Shown here: positions 14,570 through 28,574 of the stretch, piece after piece | Numbering within the stretch: the stretch's first letter is position 1 | Layout: each line of letters opens with the position of its first letter | Assembly (NCBI GenBank): GCA_947095585.1 | Contig: OX352761.1 | Location: 139,406,277 to 139,470,276, forward strand | Direction of reading: 5' to 3' | Length of the DNA: 64,000 nucleotides | From: Nephrocerus scutellatus | Lineage: Eukaryota; Arthropoda; Insecta; Diptera; Pipunculidae | Translations under genes and position numbers: made by a program | Notes under the pieces: model-generated | The model's input: only the letters and a program-made list of their open reading frames with translations | Told to the model about the DNA's origin: nothing | Databases searched by the model: none

Positions 14570-14925
14570 CGCTGCTTTGCTTTCATCAAATTTGTGAATA
14601 GACTGGTTCCACTTTTAGTGAGATAAGACATCAGGTCACCTGTAGAACGTTGCCTACGAAAACAATACTGCTGATCGCTAAGGATTTCGAGTGATTCACG
14701 GTATTGCATAGGCTAACGATTGATCAGCGTTTTCATGACCTTAGAAAGTATGGATGTTAGCCCAATGGGTCGGTACGAAGAAAGAGATGAACGGTCGCCT
14801 TTTTTTAGGGACATTATACAGGCTGTTTTCTAATTCCTTGGGACCACTCCAGAAGGATAGGAGAAATGAAAAAGCCTGCAAAGCCAACAATGAAGAAAAC
14901 CTCTTCAAAATGTCGGTGGTGCAGT
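14570..14925 (-). pseudogene. LINE reverse transcriptase fragment, family L, copy 1
   Basis: The segment matches part of the longer copy at 20150-21450 almost base for base over stretches, including TGGTTCCACTTTT, ATCAGGTCACCTGTAGAACG-like and CCCAATGGGTCGGTAC. On the minus strand it covers the N-terminal palm of the reverse transcriptase, before the aspartate-containing motif A. Both flanks of the domain are missing. All three family L copies in the window lie on the minus strand. Confidence 0.7.
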
Positions 14926-14959
14926 GGTTAGAACTACTGGCTCAATCGGAGGACACCGA

Positions 14960-17900
14960 TTGATTGCAGTACATGTAATATGCAGTTGCCGTATACTGCT
15001 TACTGTAAGGTTGATGTATGAAGTAATCTAAATGTTGAGCCATCCATGTGCGTTTTTTAGCACAAATAGCCTAGTTTGTGAGTGCTGAGTGTTTGTGAGT
15101 ATGAACTCAACTCCACCCACCTCAACACTTTCCTTTTTGTTATGAATTGTTTATCCGGGTACCCAGTATAATTTAACCGTAAAGGAAGCATCGGAACAGC
15201 CTTGAGTCTACCCAGTATAAAATTAATGCTTTCAGTGCCGTCTGAGGATCTGCATAAGCGCTGGTTGTAGCGTTTTGAAAGCCTTTGTAAGCTAATATTG
15301 GCACAGACCGCTACGGCTTGCCAATGGTATTAAGACTTTGGTATTTGGTACAGAAACACCAGCTCTACTTTACATTTCATCTGTCTATCTGTGAGTGTTT
15401 CTTAGCTGTTGAGTCGGTACACCAATTTTTACCGGCTTTGAGCAGTTACCTGGAGAATCAACAGCATCGGTATAAACAAATCAAAGCTAGCTCTCGAATT
15501 CTAGGAGTTAAAAAACTAACAACAAAAGCAAGGCTGCTTACATACCACTCAGTTGTAAAACAAAGCCTTAGAAAAGACCACTGCCGCCATTACTTGGAGC
15601 AGTATATTTAAGGATCGCATTTTAAAGTCAATGCTGGTGTATTTTCTGAAAATGTTACCGATATTGAACTTAGCCCAACGATTTCAAGAATATTTTATAA
15701 CAAAAGAAAAGCCTGCCACTTCACCATAAATACGTAGCTTTCCGTGGTGATGTCACATCGCCTTCGTCATTATATAACCTTCACTGACTAATCATTACAC
15801 AAGAACCATGGAGAACCGGGTTACGCTCCTGTGTTTGATAAACATTCAAATAAAAACAGGCTGCAAATTCAAAGTACAAGTCCTTTGTGTTCAATGTTAT
15901 TTGAATACATGCTTTGTTTTAAAATGTACACATGAAACAGGGATGCTTAGCACAGTGTGGTCGAAAGGAAATAATGGATTCTTAAATGACTGCAGATCAT
16001 GCAAATGTGGAAAGTCATTCATTTCAAATAATTATTATTAAATGCAAAAACAAGTTTCGAATCTTTCGCAAGAAATAAACTGTTGTAATACGTTCTTGAT
16101 TGCCTTCAATTTTTTCTTTTTTACATAATTCCAATTTTTCCTACTTCCTTGGATATGCAATACCTGTAGAGAGAGAAATACCTACTTAAGGTAAATAATT
16201 TTTTTTTTGTTAAGATCCTGTTTATTCTTTTGTATATCTGAGCTATAAGCCACAATAATATCTCTGGCACGCTAACAATTATGTAGTAGTAAGTTGTAAA
16301 AGACGTTTGAGATGTAATGACATTTTCTTGAACAGCACGCAGCACCCTAAACAAAAGATAGTAGTCGACTGTTGGCTTTTCACCGACTTTTCTGTTCTTT
16401 TTTGTTCGCACGACGAATAAACGACACAGAAAATGGAAAAACTTATTGGTTTCATCGACGTCGTGCAGAATTAACAATAAACCAAAAAATCTTCTTCTTC
16501 ACTTTGCCAACAACTTGTGAAGTTTGCACTCAAGTTTCATGATACGTCTCATTGTCAATTTTCCCCGCCCGAAAACCCATGTCTGACACCGGAACATGAA
16601 ATCTTGTAGAAATACGAATTCTCAAGACCAACAAACTCAACTATTCATGGTAAATACCGCAGAATTCGTCCTCAATAGTCTGATATTTAACAAAAGTGTA
16701 GAACTTTGTGAGCAACGAACAACGAGCAAATCTTCAAGTTCCAAAAAAGGACTAAAAATTAGGAAGGAACAATTAAAAAAAGACCTGCAATAAATATTCT
16801 GTTCAAATTCACGCTTTTCACGGCCTTTCTGTGATTTAATTAAATATCCTGATGTGTGAGGAACTTAAGGGTCGGCCAGAACGGCCTCATCTCCTGACGA
16901 AGCGAAAATAAAATAAAGTTTGATTTAATTAGTTATCGAAAAAATCCCATCGGAGCACTGGGATTAAATCTTCAGAATATTATAGCGTATAGACCGCATT
17001 GTTCCTACAGAAAGGATACAAAGCTCCATTGAAAAAATAGGAAGCGTCAGTGGAAACATCTATAGATGGGTTGAAAAAATTTTATTTTTTGTTGAACGTA
17101 AGGGATGTGAAACACAAATAAATAAAGGACAAACGTGAAAATTCATTGAATAGTCACTCTACCATGACCACAGCGTAAGCCAGCAGCAAGTAATCAATGA
17201 AATTTATTTACCAACACAATACACCAGCAGTCAGTGTGAGTGCTCAGAAGGTATCTTGCTCTGCACCACTATCCTGTGGGAAGGTTATTAGGATTGAACA
17301 CGTAAATTTATATGCCATCGATGTGGATTGTGCCGCTTGGCGAACTATGGGACCGACATCATCAAATGCAAACAAAACCTAAAAACGGTCAGAGAATGCT
17401 TTGAGGTATTCAGGATTGAAGAATTGAAAATCTTGATCGTTTACTCTTAAGTACTCTATAGAAATTTTTTATCCAAAGAATAAGTCAACAGCAGAATAAT
17501 ACCACTGTGTGGCGTCGTGCAGAAGGGCCAATAAACTTCACGATGATCTCGTCTAACCGCAACCAATTTATTGGCCGAGATCCTCTAGGCATGTTTAGAA
17601 AATTGAGTTGGACAATAAACCAAACGAAGAAACAATTCTGCAAATTGTAGAAAATGGGCCAAACATCGCGTCCAATCGCAGCGATGTACAAATACGATAC
17701 CCCGGGTGAAATCGAGAGCATGGATGTTATCCTGAAATCGTTAAACCATCCATGTGGCTTCCCCGGAACTACTCATCGAACAACTTCAGGAGCAGTCCTT
17801 CGTTGTTATTTAAGACGAAAGATAATAAATCGCTTTCTGACTGACTAACGAAGCTCTGAGGGAATTACTAGATAAATGCCTGCGTTGTCGTTCGCCCGTT

Positions 17901-20140
17901 TTGGCCAATGCTCACGCCTTGCCACTGCAAAGGGATACTTCGACGAAAACGATAACAGTCATCGTCGTTGCAGCCTATAGCGTTACTTTATTTCAGCTCT
18001 TAAGCTTAAAAAAGGATAGCAGTTTCACTCTCATGCACAACACAAATTATTGGTAATCGTCCTTAGTCAATTATCAAGCGTTCGAACACGAATTTGTGAC
18101 ATTACACTAGCAATTATTATTGTAAAGAAAACTAAATTTTAATTTATATTTTAAACATAATATGTTCAATGGAAAAAAAAGTTAAGGCAAAGCTGTGTAT
18201 CAACTTTAAGAAACTTTAAGCATAGACGGATACGCTGGTGCTATAAGTTATTTTGCTGCATTTAGCACTCCTTTCCATATTTACTGCTTACGTTATGTTA
18301 TGTTTTTCCCAAGGTTGACTACTACCGACGATAGCTCTTTTTAGACACTTGAATCTTCGTATCGGTGCTTCTGTCCAACACACAAACGCAGCAACAAGCA
18401 TCACCAGTCACCACTCTAATTTGGTATTGCGATGAAATTACAGCTTTTGCACTGCAATCCAAACGAGCGCTGGAGACTTACGATTATTAAGCTTCTCGGA
18501 CTGGTGTTCTGTTTTAGAAGATTGCCTCAAACAAGGCAGCCGGCCTCAAGCTGGTAATAAAATTCAACAGCAAAGAGTCAAATTCACATGGAACTTTATG
18601 CGTCTGCTGATGAATATGTTTCTAGGCCAATACGAGTATAGCATGTTTGAAGGTAAGCCAGAAATCTGATAGCAAAATATAGACCAACATACATCACGTA
18701 GACCAGTCGTTAATTCCAGTTTATTCCGTTAATTTCATAAATTCCTTTTTTTAATACTTTGACCAAAATACGCTTCACACCAATGCACTGTTTATGTTTA
18801 AGTTTACCTGTGTTGGGCGGATGCGGTTGAAGCAGAGAGAATTTTCCGTGGTTTTTATAATCATCCTGATATTTTTTAATTATTTATGTGCACTTGTGTT
18901 TGTACTTGTGTACCTCATGAAGAATGCAGGAAGAAAGAATTTACTTCTGAGCTGGAATGAAATTAGCAAATAATCTGTTTTACAAAGTCCTCCAGAAAAA
19001 TAAAACAAAAAAATTACCTAGACCTTTAAACGGCTGTCTGACATTAATTCATCATCTACATGGCCATATGATGTTTTAACGAACTATAACATGAGCTACT
19101 AATTATATGACTTGCAAGGATCCACGATGCTGCTCTCCGCCACTAAATAGAGTAATGACGATTCCTCATTAATTTGTCTTATCTTAGATACATGTTACAA
19201 TTTCGCTTCTGTACTCTGTACACTCACGACTTAGCACTATTTAAATTGTTATTGCAAACAACAATGCCTTAATCTGAACAAATAAACAGCATGTATTAGA
19301 ATATTTACGAGTACAGATCTCTGTTCTTGTAAGCATCGTCTGGATCGATGGGATAGAGATGGGATGAGCACATTACTCGTGTCAATAGGATAAAGGGAAA
19401 CACTGATTTTCAAAACTGATTGTATCACGAAATCACAATTAAAAAGGCAAAGAATTATTTCTAAACTAAGAGGCTTAAAATTAGTCTAAATGGTAATACA
19501 TTTTTTTGTCTTAAAATAGTTCTCCTAAAATTTTTAAGGTTTTAAGTGTATACTCGTACTATGTAACAAAGTTAACAAAGTCAACTCTTTGTAAACTGAA
19601 TATATAGAATTAAAACCTAATCGCCGTCACCGATATTTATAAAACCCTATATTGCCAATATAGGTCAATTGGCTGAAGCGACCGCATTTGAAAGATAGAA
19701 CTATGCAACACCCTGAATACATGTGTTAAGCAGTTCCATAATATTACGGGTGATTTCGTACCTTCAAAAAAACAACAGATGTTCGGTCCTGGCCTCCCGA
19801 GAAAAGTTCCCTAATATCGTTTTTCAAGGGCTAGATTCTTTTTGTTGGGCAAATCTTACTTAGGAAGGGACTTAGATAGGTGGTTGTGTGAAATATAGCG
19901 TACAGTACTCGCTCAAAAGTGATTTGAATCGCGTTAATTTTGAAAATCTTTATATAGGAGCCCCTTGGGCCTAGATTTCGATCACTTTCAAATGTTTACA
20001 AAATCCTAAGCCCTAATCCCTTATAATCCTAAGCACAGCGTGGGAGTTAGGAAATTAGGGAGATGGAAAATATGAGATGTCTACGCACATGTGTTTTAAT
20101 TGACTTCAGATCATACAAATGCAGAAACACAGACAAAACT
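14960..20140. other. Intergenic, nothing recognised
   Basis: Five kilobases of AT-rich DNA. Frames reach 118 residues (minus, 16121-16477) but show no family features. A small GGCC-AGAAC-GGCC inverted repeat lies near 16874. The opposing frames at 17485-17721 and 17654-17848 have no recognisable content. Confidence 0.35.
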
Positions 20141-20149
20141 AATTAAAAG

Positions 20150-21450
20150 AAGAAATCTCTGAATCGGTTTGTACATCCGATGGTACCGCCGTGAGCTCGA
20201 GTTGAGGCACAGGTATTGCAGTTGGCTAAGACGATGGGCGGGATGCATCTGGATATTTCTTTTGAACACCGCTTGTGGAAAAAGCGATAAAACAGTGACA
20301 AGCAGGAAACATTCCCACGATGTTCAAGTGATTCGATTGTTTTCGCTATATTTATGTAACCAATAAGTTTCATCACGCGGTTCTGAATTCTACCAAGATA
20401 CAATGTGGTCTTGGGGGCACCTGCCCAGACAATACAGTTGTATTTGAGCTTAGGGCGAATATAAGCCTTTTAAATAGAAGCCTGGTCTGAATGTGTGAAG
20501 TACATCTTGCACCGTTTTAGGAAATCTAAACATTTCGCAGAGTTCTTAGCGATGACGAATATGTGGCCCAATACGACCTGGATTAAAAGGTCAGAAAGGT
20601 AGTCCAATAAAGCAGAGTCTTATCAATTCCATAGGCATTCATTTTCAATAAAAGAGCTTGATGCCAGACTCTGTCAAATGCATTGGAAATATCGAGTTCA
20701 CCAAATTTGTGAATAAACTGGTTCAACTTTTCCGTAAGATATGCCATTAGATCACCTGTAGAACATTGCCTTCGTAAACCGTTATGCTGGTCGCTAAGAA
20801 TTTCATGAGATTCAAGGTATTCCATAAGATTACGAATGATTATGATTATGAATGAATGAGACTTTCCATGACCTTAGAATATATGGATGTTAGCGCAATG
20901 GGTCGGTACTAGGGAAGAGATGACGGTTCGCCTTTTTAGAAACCGGCTGAATAAAGGCAGTTTTTTTTTCAATTCCTTGGGACGACTCCAGAAGAATAAG
21001 AGAAATTTAAAAGCCTGCGCAGAGTCAAGGTTGAAGAAAACCTCTTCAAAACTGTAGCAGGAATACCATCAGGCCCAGCAGATTTTTGAATGATACTTTA
21101 GCTATTTTTGACGAGTACGAGTGTAGATCAGTTCGAGTCTTGCAAGTACAGGCGGCGACAACGCGCTATCTGGTAGCGTGGAGCTAGCTGTGAAATGTGA
21201 AGCAAGCAGATTGGCCTTGTCTATAGTGCTGACGGTTGGAATGTCATTGTGAAAGAGCGTTGGAATTGAATACGAGGCAGTATTTTTAATTCGTTTCACG
21301 AAAGACCAAAAATTCTTACTTCCTTTGGGGCATTGAAGTATTTTTTCCGCTCATAGTCGAATTTGACTGGTCGAAGATAATTGTAATCATTCCTGGCTCG
21401 TCTAAATCCGAGGTCTTCGTGCAGTATTCTGCTCAGACTGTTGCTACTAA
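20150..21450 (-). pseudogene. LINE ORF2 remnant, family L, copy 2 (RT plus C-terminus)
   Basis: This is the most complete copy of family L. On the minus strand, going from high to low coordinates, it has a pre-RT linker (KRIKNTASYSIPTLFHNDIP at 21300 and below), then the RT N-terminus at 20825 with GLRRQCSTGDLMAYLTEKLN and the palm motif ELDISNAFDRVWHQ, whose aspartates fit RT motif A. It continues to a C-terminal tail at 20403-20150 with LGRIQNRVMKLIG and SLEHRGNVSCLSLFYRFFH, typical of jockey/CR1-group LINE ORF2 ends. The FADD-box part is deleted or shifted between 20580 and 20410. It is not functional. Confidence 0.85.
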
Positions 21451-23270
21451 TGGCCAGTTGCTGCGATTAGCGTCGATTTGAGGTCGATGGATTCTGTCCC
21501 ATACTATGGGCCACAGCCGCAATATTCTTGGGTGTACGACCTGTACAAGCTCCTGTTATCCAATAGCAAGCTGTTCTCACGAACTTTCCACGAACACCAA
21601 TTCCACCACAACGGTACCGCTTGGCACTCTTTCACGAACTACCGCACATACAACCAAACAACACAAAGCTTTAAAATGATGCCACCATTTTCCAACTAAG
21701 TGAACTAAATGATTGTGTCCATTGTTATGACCGTTGTGGTACAACGGTCAAGGGCGGAAATTATTCATTGATTACGCAAGGTGCGTTGCTACACGCAGCA
21801 AAAATTGGCGAACCACAAGTCCGCTGGGTCGCACTGTAGGATTTTTTATTTTTTTTTATTTTACAGTTTTATATTGCATTTAATACTTTTTATATTATTT
21901 TAACCACAAAATGCTGCAGTGTTCGGTATCTTCGATGCACTAAAGTAATAAATATTGACGCGCAACGGACATTTTTTTACCATATCGAACCATATGTTGT
22001 TTTAAGGAACTAAAGTATGCCTCGAATTGCAAAAGTTTTTTATTTTGTGTTTAATTGGATTGATTGAATCGCGCAAATGAGTTGATGGTCATCATCCCGG
22101 TGTCGGGGTCACAGTGAACTGGATACTTAACCGGTCTGCCATAATGTAGGTAGATAATTGTAATTACTGGTGGTAAGCGGTCACATGTTACCACACACTC
22201 GATCAAGCAACCAATTGCAGCAAATTCAGGTGACATATAGGCTGGCAGTGACAGACTGACACACGAATTAAGCCCCAACCAAAATAAATGACGACGCAGC
22301 GGAGTTCATAAAAAAGGAATTTTTTTCAAAAATAATTTAACTCAGTGCCGACACAAAACCGCATCAACTGGGTCGTTTATCTGGTCTTTCCGTATTTTGT
22401 GCAATTTCGAGAGTGTTTCGAAGACCATGATTAATAAAATGTAGTGTAGTAAGTAGTGTAACGTAACCATTAACCACACATCATTTGAGAATATTTTTAT
22501 GACGGGTTGACATATAAAAATATTACAATCTCACAAATCCACTGGTCAGAGAAAATTTCTGAATGCTGGCAACGCCATTGTGTAGGCTCTTCCATCACTC
22601 TTCCCAATTGTTGAAAATTTCCCCTTGTCCAGCTTCGTCGCTTTTTCCATAAGCTCTGCGAGGTGATATAATCTATGTTCTCGTAAGCCTGCTCTATTTG
22701 ATTAGAAAATATTTTTGACAGTTTGACATTGAGTGACTTTTTAAATTTGAATATAACTTAAGAAATAACTTAATTTTCGTCACAGACATTTTCATTTAAC
22801 ATAGAATTGTTTTGGGGTTTTATAAACTTACTAGGTGTATTCACGTCATCGTAAACATCAACAAGTTCGATCAATCCGGTTCCGGCCTAGAAGGACGCAT
22901 TTCACACAAAAAACAATAACAATAATGTATATGGATAGTTTCCCATATTTATTGTTTGTTTCTATTCATCTAAAAGAAAAGAAATCTGATACATTTATTA
23001 TTTAAGCAAAATATTGTAACACAATACTTACTCATGAGTTGAATTGCAACTGCGTTACCTACTGCATTATCATATTTGTTAAATACTATACGCAACTGCG
23101 TATATCAGAATCCAACTAAAAATTACTCAACTCATGGACTTCTACATAAAAAAAGCTAAACTACGTTCTTTCTTGCTCTCTACAAAAATTTTGTCTAAAG
23201 AGATCAATTCAATAATATAATTTACTCCAGGGATTGTTAAGAGGGGTTAGGTACAATAGCCTATAACTTT
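21451..23270. other. Intergenic with one strong hairpin
   Basis: No gene is recognised. A perfect 10-bp stem with a 3-base loop lies at 21728-21750. The 73-residue plus frame at 21478-21699 begins inside the LINE boundary and resembles nothing I know. Confidence 0.4.
21728..21750. repeat. Perfect 10-bp inverted repeat
   Basis: The arms TGACCGTTGT and ACAACGGTCA are exact reverse complements separated by GGT. It could form a tight hairpin in single-stranded DNA or RNA. No gene adjoins it. Confidence 0.7.
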
Positions 23271-23555
23271 TCGCCACCTGCTAATAATATACAATGAAAA
23301 TTTCCTCCTAAGGTTTGTAAATATGGCTCATTTTACATTGCACACCCCCAAGGAAAGGAGAAGCGGTGGTGTACTATACCCTAAACTATCCCCCACCTAC
23401 CAGTAATATGCATTTAAAAGTTCATACGAATCAGTTGGTAAATGCGAATTTTCATAAAAAACAACCGCACAAAATTTCATTTTTATTTATATAGATTTTA
23501 ACGGAACAATGGTGAAATTTTCTATAATTTTTCTGTCCAATCATCAAATCATTAT
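23270..23555. repeat. Two degenerate tandem units next to element M copy 1
   Basis: The stretch near 23268-23310 (CCTATAACTTTTCGCCACCTG) recurs about 115 bases later as CCCTAAACTATCCCCCACCTA-like sequence, each followed by similar AT-rich text. It directly precedes the mini-me-like element and may belong to it or be another inserted repeat. Confidence 0.45.
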
Positions 23556-24445
23556 AAAATTCTCTATATGAACTTCGCGTACCCGTGGCTGGCTGGCTGG
23601 TCCGATTTTATTGAAACTTTGCACACATGTGTATTTCCGGAGACAAAACTTTCTATGAAAATTTGGGGCCCAACGGGCCACAGGGCCGAGAAGTTCCCAT
23701 ATAAAAATTTTAAAAATTAACCCGAATTCTTTAAATTTTATACACATATGTATCTCCAATGGACAACACTCTTTGTAAAAATTTGGAGACCCCAGGCCCC
23801 GGGGTAGTGGGGCCCCATACAAATTTTTTAAAAAATTAACCAGACTTTCTTTAAATTTTATACACGTGTGTATCTCCGATGGACAACACTTATTGTAAAA
23901 AATTTACATATTTACATATATAAAAAAAATGTACCCGATTTTGGTAAAATTTTATACACATGTGTATCTCCGATGGACAAAACTCTTTGGACATTTTTTG
24001 AGCGAAAGGGACCTGAGGCCCGAGGGGTGCCCGTATAAATTTTTTAAAAATTTTCGTCAAATTCTAAACATATGTTTATTTCGAGGGACAAAAGTTTTTG
24101 TAAAATTTTTGGAGTGAATGGGCCCTGAGGCCTGGGTGCGGGGCCATAAATTTCTTTTTTAAAATAAGCCCGATTTACTTTAAATTGTAAACATATGTGT
24201 ATCTCTAATAGACCGAACTTTTTGTAAATATTTTTTAGTTTTTGATTTGAATATTTTTTCCATACAAATTTTTTTCACGCATGTGTATCTCCGGTGAGAA
24301 CAGTTTTTGAAAAATTTTGAAGTGAAGAGGGCTCTAATATTAGTTTTTTCCAAATTAACTCGGTTCAAACTTTGCACAGGTCATATTTATCTCGTATTAG
24401 AGAATTTACATGAAAAATTGTATGGGTTGTTTTTTTTTTTGTTAT
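23555..24445 (+). mobile_element. Mini-me/DINE-1-like element M, copy 1, with expanded blocks
   Basis: It begins with an AACTTCGCGTACCCGTG head, followed by a (GGCT)n tetranucleotide run at about 23587-23600. About eight degenerate tandem blocks follow, each holding CCGATTT, an AAATTTTA-like stretch, CACATGTGTAT, CTCCGATGGACAACACT and a GGGCC-rich spot. The CACATGTGTAT landmarks start near 23624, 23743, 23863, 23957, 24069, 24191, 24277 and 24375. It ends in the family tail AGAATTTACATGAAAAATT then TGGGTTGTTTTTT. No protein is encoded. Established knowledge: mini-me elements of Diptera carry GTCY-type proto-microsatellites. Assignment to that class is inference. Confidence 0.7.
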
Positions 24446-26640
24446 TGGGGTATGCCGACAATATCCCATGGAAATTTTTTTTATTTTAAGGCTCCAAACT
24501 GCTTGAATCGTCGAGAAAAAATGTTTTTGGAAACCTCAATTAAAGCCCGTTTCTACAGATTATGAAAATAAATAAATTGTACATAACTACGGTTTTCCAC
24601 TCTTATTAAATTTATCAAATATCTGAACTATTATAACATTTTCTGCGTTTCCTTTTAAATAATTTGAATACCTCGGTTTATTTTAAATAATAGAGGGTTA
24701 TCAGAAATTAAAGACTTACAATAAATTCTTGAAGTCAATTTTGTGGTGTCGTTTATGTTTTTTATGCAACAGTACAACTACCATATAGAGGAATACAATA
24801 ACAAAAGTTTTGTGTTCAACTGAATGGAAATATTCTCAATTTTAGATTTTTCTCGCGGGAAACAATTGGTTATGAAGTTTACCGCTGACAGGAAACTCAT
24901 AGAACCGACAAATGTGAAACTCGGTTATTTCGGGCATCATTACAACTCTGTCCCGAACAAAAGTTCATTCTCTCCACCAAAAATGTTCCTTTATACTTAA
25001 ATGACTGTATGGTTCATGCCATCCCACGCGAACTAGTCATGTAGTCCCCTGGTGCATTAGATACCATGTTTGTCTGACCCTTTTTAGCTGTTCCGCTGAA
25101 AGCCGAAAGCTGATACGTTTATTCACATCGTTCGCTAGCAGCACTTGCCTCATATAAACTGCGAGCGTTTTTATTAACTTTCAAACTTTTTTCCACGCTT
25201 AGTGCAACAGCACATAATTATGATGGAAATGCAAATACGAAATCGGGACGTTTGCAGTAATAAAAAATGAAAACTACCAAAACATTGCACAACACACATT
25301 TTTTTAGTTGCTGTCCATTAGATATACAAACTTACAGTTTAAAGGTTTAGTTTTTAGGACTTGAAATTGAGCAACATTCATATAGGGGTTTGTTCAAGAA
25401 GCCACACAAAAATGCGGTTCAAATTTGCTGGCAGTGTAAGAAGGGAAGCAGCAATTACCTACTCTATTACTTACTTAAAATGTAACATATTAAAAAAAGT
25501 TCCCAATGTCCTTCTTGGAAGTAAGTCGCTTAACACAAACCCAAAAGCAACTGACAACCTTGAAGAAGCTTTTCTTGCTCTCACCCTTATACCGACGTTA
25601 GAAAAAGTAACCCAGGTCACTGTGAAGGATCTACACTTACATAAATACTATGTCACATAAGTTAACCTGGTCGGTTAACTCGTATCTTTATGGATCTTTG
25701 TGGATGCAAGCCACACTTGTCGGAGTCATTTGTACAGTACGAGTACGAAATCGTGTAATTGCGTTTCCTCCGAAAAGAAATTCTTCCTTTGATATCAGTT
25801 ATATCACAAGTAGCTGTATACATACATAATATGTTCAAGTGTTGACCATCAGTGACAAGAGATGCGGTGCACTTTGTGACTAGGGTTATGGAAAATTTTA
25901 ATTGCGCCATTTTTCGAAAAACATTTTTTTAATTATGGAAAATATGAGTATCTTTGCTGGTCTTACAATTGCAACCGCAAATACAGAAGCATTTAATTTA
26001 GGCTCTTCTGCAATAGACAAACAGTAAGCTATTAAGAAATACTAAGCTTAATTGTATGGTATTGTAAGTATAGATGGTTGAGAGATCTGAAGGAAAACTC
26101 TGACGCTAAATCGTTAATAAAGAAATGTTTTTTCTTAGTGCAAGATATCTTAGAGATATATGTTAAGGTTGGCACAGCCTTAAAACGATAATTAATTGCT
26201 TTCTATATTGAAGACGGTTTGTGTACTGTATTCGACTTATACACAAGTAAAGAATCTTGCACTTTTCTTCAAGTGCCACGTGAGTTAAGAAATTAAAACG
26301 GACCGGATTCGTATTAGGGGGAAATTATGCTAACGAATAAATGTGACATTTAAGCGATTTAAGAATATTTCTTTATATTTTTTATTGAAGCTCTGTTTGT
26401 CATATTACAATTTGTCTTATACTGAAAAAGGAATTTAGCGAATGATTGTCGGTTAGAACAGTGTAGGTGCATATTTCGGATCCCATGGACGATCGTGAAG
26501 CATTTCTTTTTCGGGGTAGTTGTTCCGTAGATCTATAAGTAATTTTATTACAACTTATATTAATAGTAATAGTGATATTTCCATCGACATATTTGAGGTT
26601 AGTTTCGAGTTTGCAATTAATACAAAAGGTTTTAGTGTTC
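24446..26640. other. Intergenic, nothing recognised
   Basis: AT-rich, with frames up to 99 residues (plus, 25361-25660) that show no domain. No exon-like splice pairs were found by eye. Confidence 0.35.
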
Positions 26641-26649
26641 GCAATCTTC

Positions 26650-27090
26650 ACAGTAAGTTTATATACGGTCTAAAATCTGGGTAGCCCCTCCTCGTGTTTA
26701 CCAGCAACTCTTTGAATTTAATATTGTACCTGTTCCATGTGCAATACCCCTTGAAGATCTTCATTTCTGTAATACAAAGGTGCATCGAAAATGTTTCTTA
26801 AAAGCATTTTTTGAAAGCGTCTTATGTTGTGTGTGTTGATATTTTTAGATATTTTTGTTTGTGAAGTCTACATGCCAGATTTAGCTTCGTTTAATTTGAT
26901 ACGCCAATCGAATTGGATTTTCTTAAAAGCTTCTTGAAGTTTATTGAATCCTTGCTGTATTGATAGCAAATGTAGCAATAATTGTGTCTAACAAGATGTA
27001 AAGTACTGGTCAAAGTACACTTCCTTGTGGTAGATCAGCTCAGATTAGGGTTTCCTCTTTTATGCGAAAATGCTCTCTTTAATGTAGGAT
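26650..27090 (-). pseudogene. Jockey-type LINE reverse transcriptase fragment, family J
   Basis: On the minus strand near 27060-26960, with one stop, the sequence reads DLPQGSVL then PVLYIL and IATFA, matching the RT motif B region (PQGSVLGP) leading to the FADD box. After a gap it continues with WRIKLNEAKSGHVDFTNKN near 26920-26860, a typical jockey-group follow-on. A stop replaces the glycine after SVL and more breaks follow, so it is dead. It is clearly different in sequence from family L. Confidence 0.7.
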
Positions 27091-28540
27091 TTTAAAATCA
27101 CCGCTTGGTGCATCTTGTGTCCTAGTTAGTCATTAAATAATTCATCGGTCTCTCCCCTTCAATGCTTATTATGTTCAGCATGTTCATACCTCCTGACCCA
27201 AATACTATCCTGCTATCTGATGGGTAGAATTTTCATAATTGGTATTTTAAAGTTTTTCGTTGCTTTTCGTAGAGAGTACTATGTGTATCTATTATTCGTC
27301 GGTTTTCACAGATAAGTGCTAACAGAATAATTTTTAGTTCATTAATTACTTGTGTAAGATTATTCAGCATATGCTAATACTGAAGTGCATTGGTTTGTTG
27401 CCACTTTTTCTTCCTTTTCGCTTTTAAGCAATAAGTTTCCTGATTTCTCTAATATAAAAGAATAATAAATTTATTATATCTTTTAGAACAATTGGAAATA
27501 ATGCCACTATAAAAACGTAAACTAAACACAACTCTTCCTGATGTTATTTTTATGCAAATGCACTGCAATGTATTTATTTATATTTCAGCAATAAAATTGG
27601 AATCAATGCCAATAATAACACTACAACTACAAGCAGACAATGCTTGGTAATGTGTACCATTAAATACGAAATGAACTGCACAGATGTATATTAACCTGCC
27701 CAGTTCTCTTTTTTAGAATTTTTAACGATAGTTCCCATACAAGAAAATTAAACAACAAACAATCCACTCCTAGACACAGCAATTTTTCCTCCCGTAATTT
27801 TTCATTTCGGACTTTAATCCTGTTGGTGTTCTTTATGTTATACTCATCCGAATTCTTGTTCAACGAAGGTTGTTAAAAGTGATTACAGTCAAGCACGGAC
27901 TCTCTTCGTCGATAGCTTCAATTCCATCGTCTTCCTTCCACACAATAAGTTCGTAATCTCAGTCATAATGAATTTTTTATTGTCCTGCTATGTGAACGTC
28001 AGATATTTTGCCATCTCAAGTACAAAATAAAATATAATTTCGCGATTACATACATATCTAGTAATATTCTATCTGCCTATATAGAATTACAATTTATATC
28101 TAAGTCTGCAAGACATACTGTACTGTTGAGAAAAATACAAATATATACAAAATAAATTCAGTAAACATTAAGGCCACACAGGACAATGTATATTTAAATC
28201 TTCTGTACTCACATAATATTCGCAGCGTACCAACAACGTATATCCAAATTGCTGGGCATGTGAAGAAAAGTTTCCTTAAATTTACTTAAGTGTAAAACAT
28301 TTCTTGGCTCCTTTGAATAAAAAAAATGTAACTATACTATGTTATTAGTTAAGATTTGTTTATTATTTGCTAAAGTTAGAAATTGAGAAAAAATACCAAC
28401 GATTCTTTGATGATTTTATGTTATTTGTTTGACTATTTGTTACTTAGTCGAGGATTTTAAAAGAAATAATGTCACCATATCAGATTGTCTCCTTATTCTT
28501 TGTTATCACTCTAATCTGAGTAATAATAATAATATTTTGC
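27091..28540. other. Intergenic, nothing recognised
   Basis: AT-rich sequence. Only short frames, with no repeat match to other parts of the window. Confidence 0.35.
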
Positions 28541-28574
28541 GCGACAGACCTTTGCGGTCGGTCCAAATTCTACC

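Noticed and set aside
23544..24489. Several 60-92 residue frames on both strands
   Set aside because: They come from the tandem blocks of element M and have no independent support.
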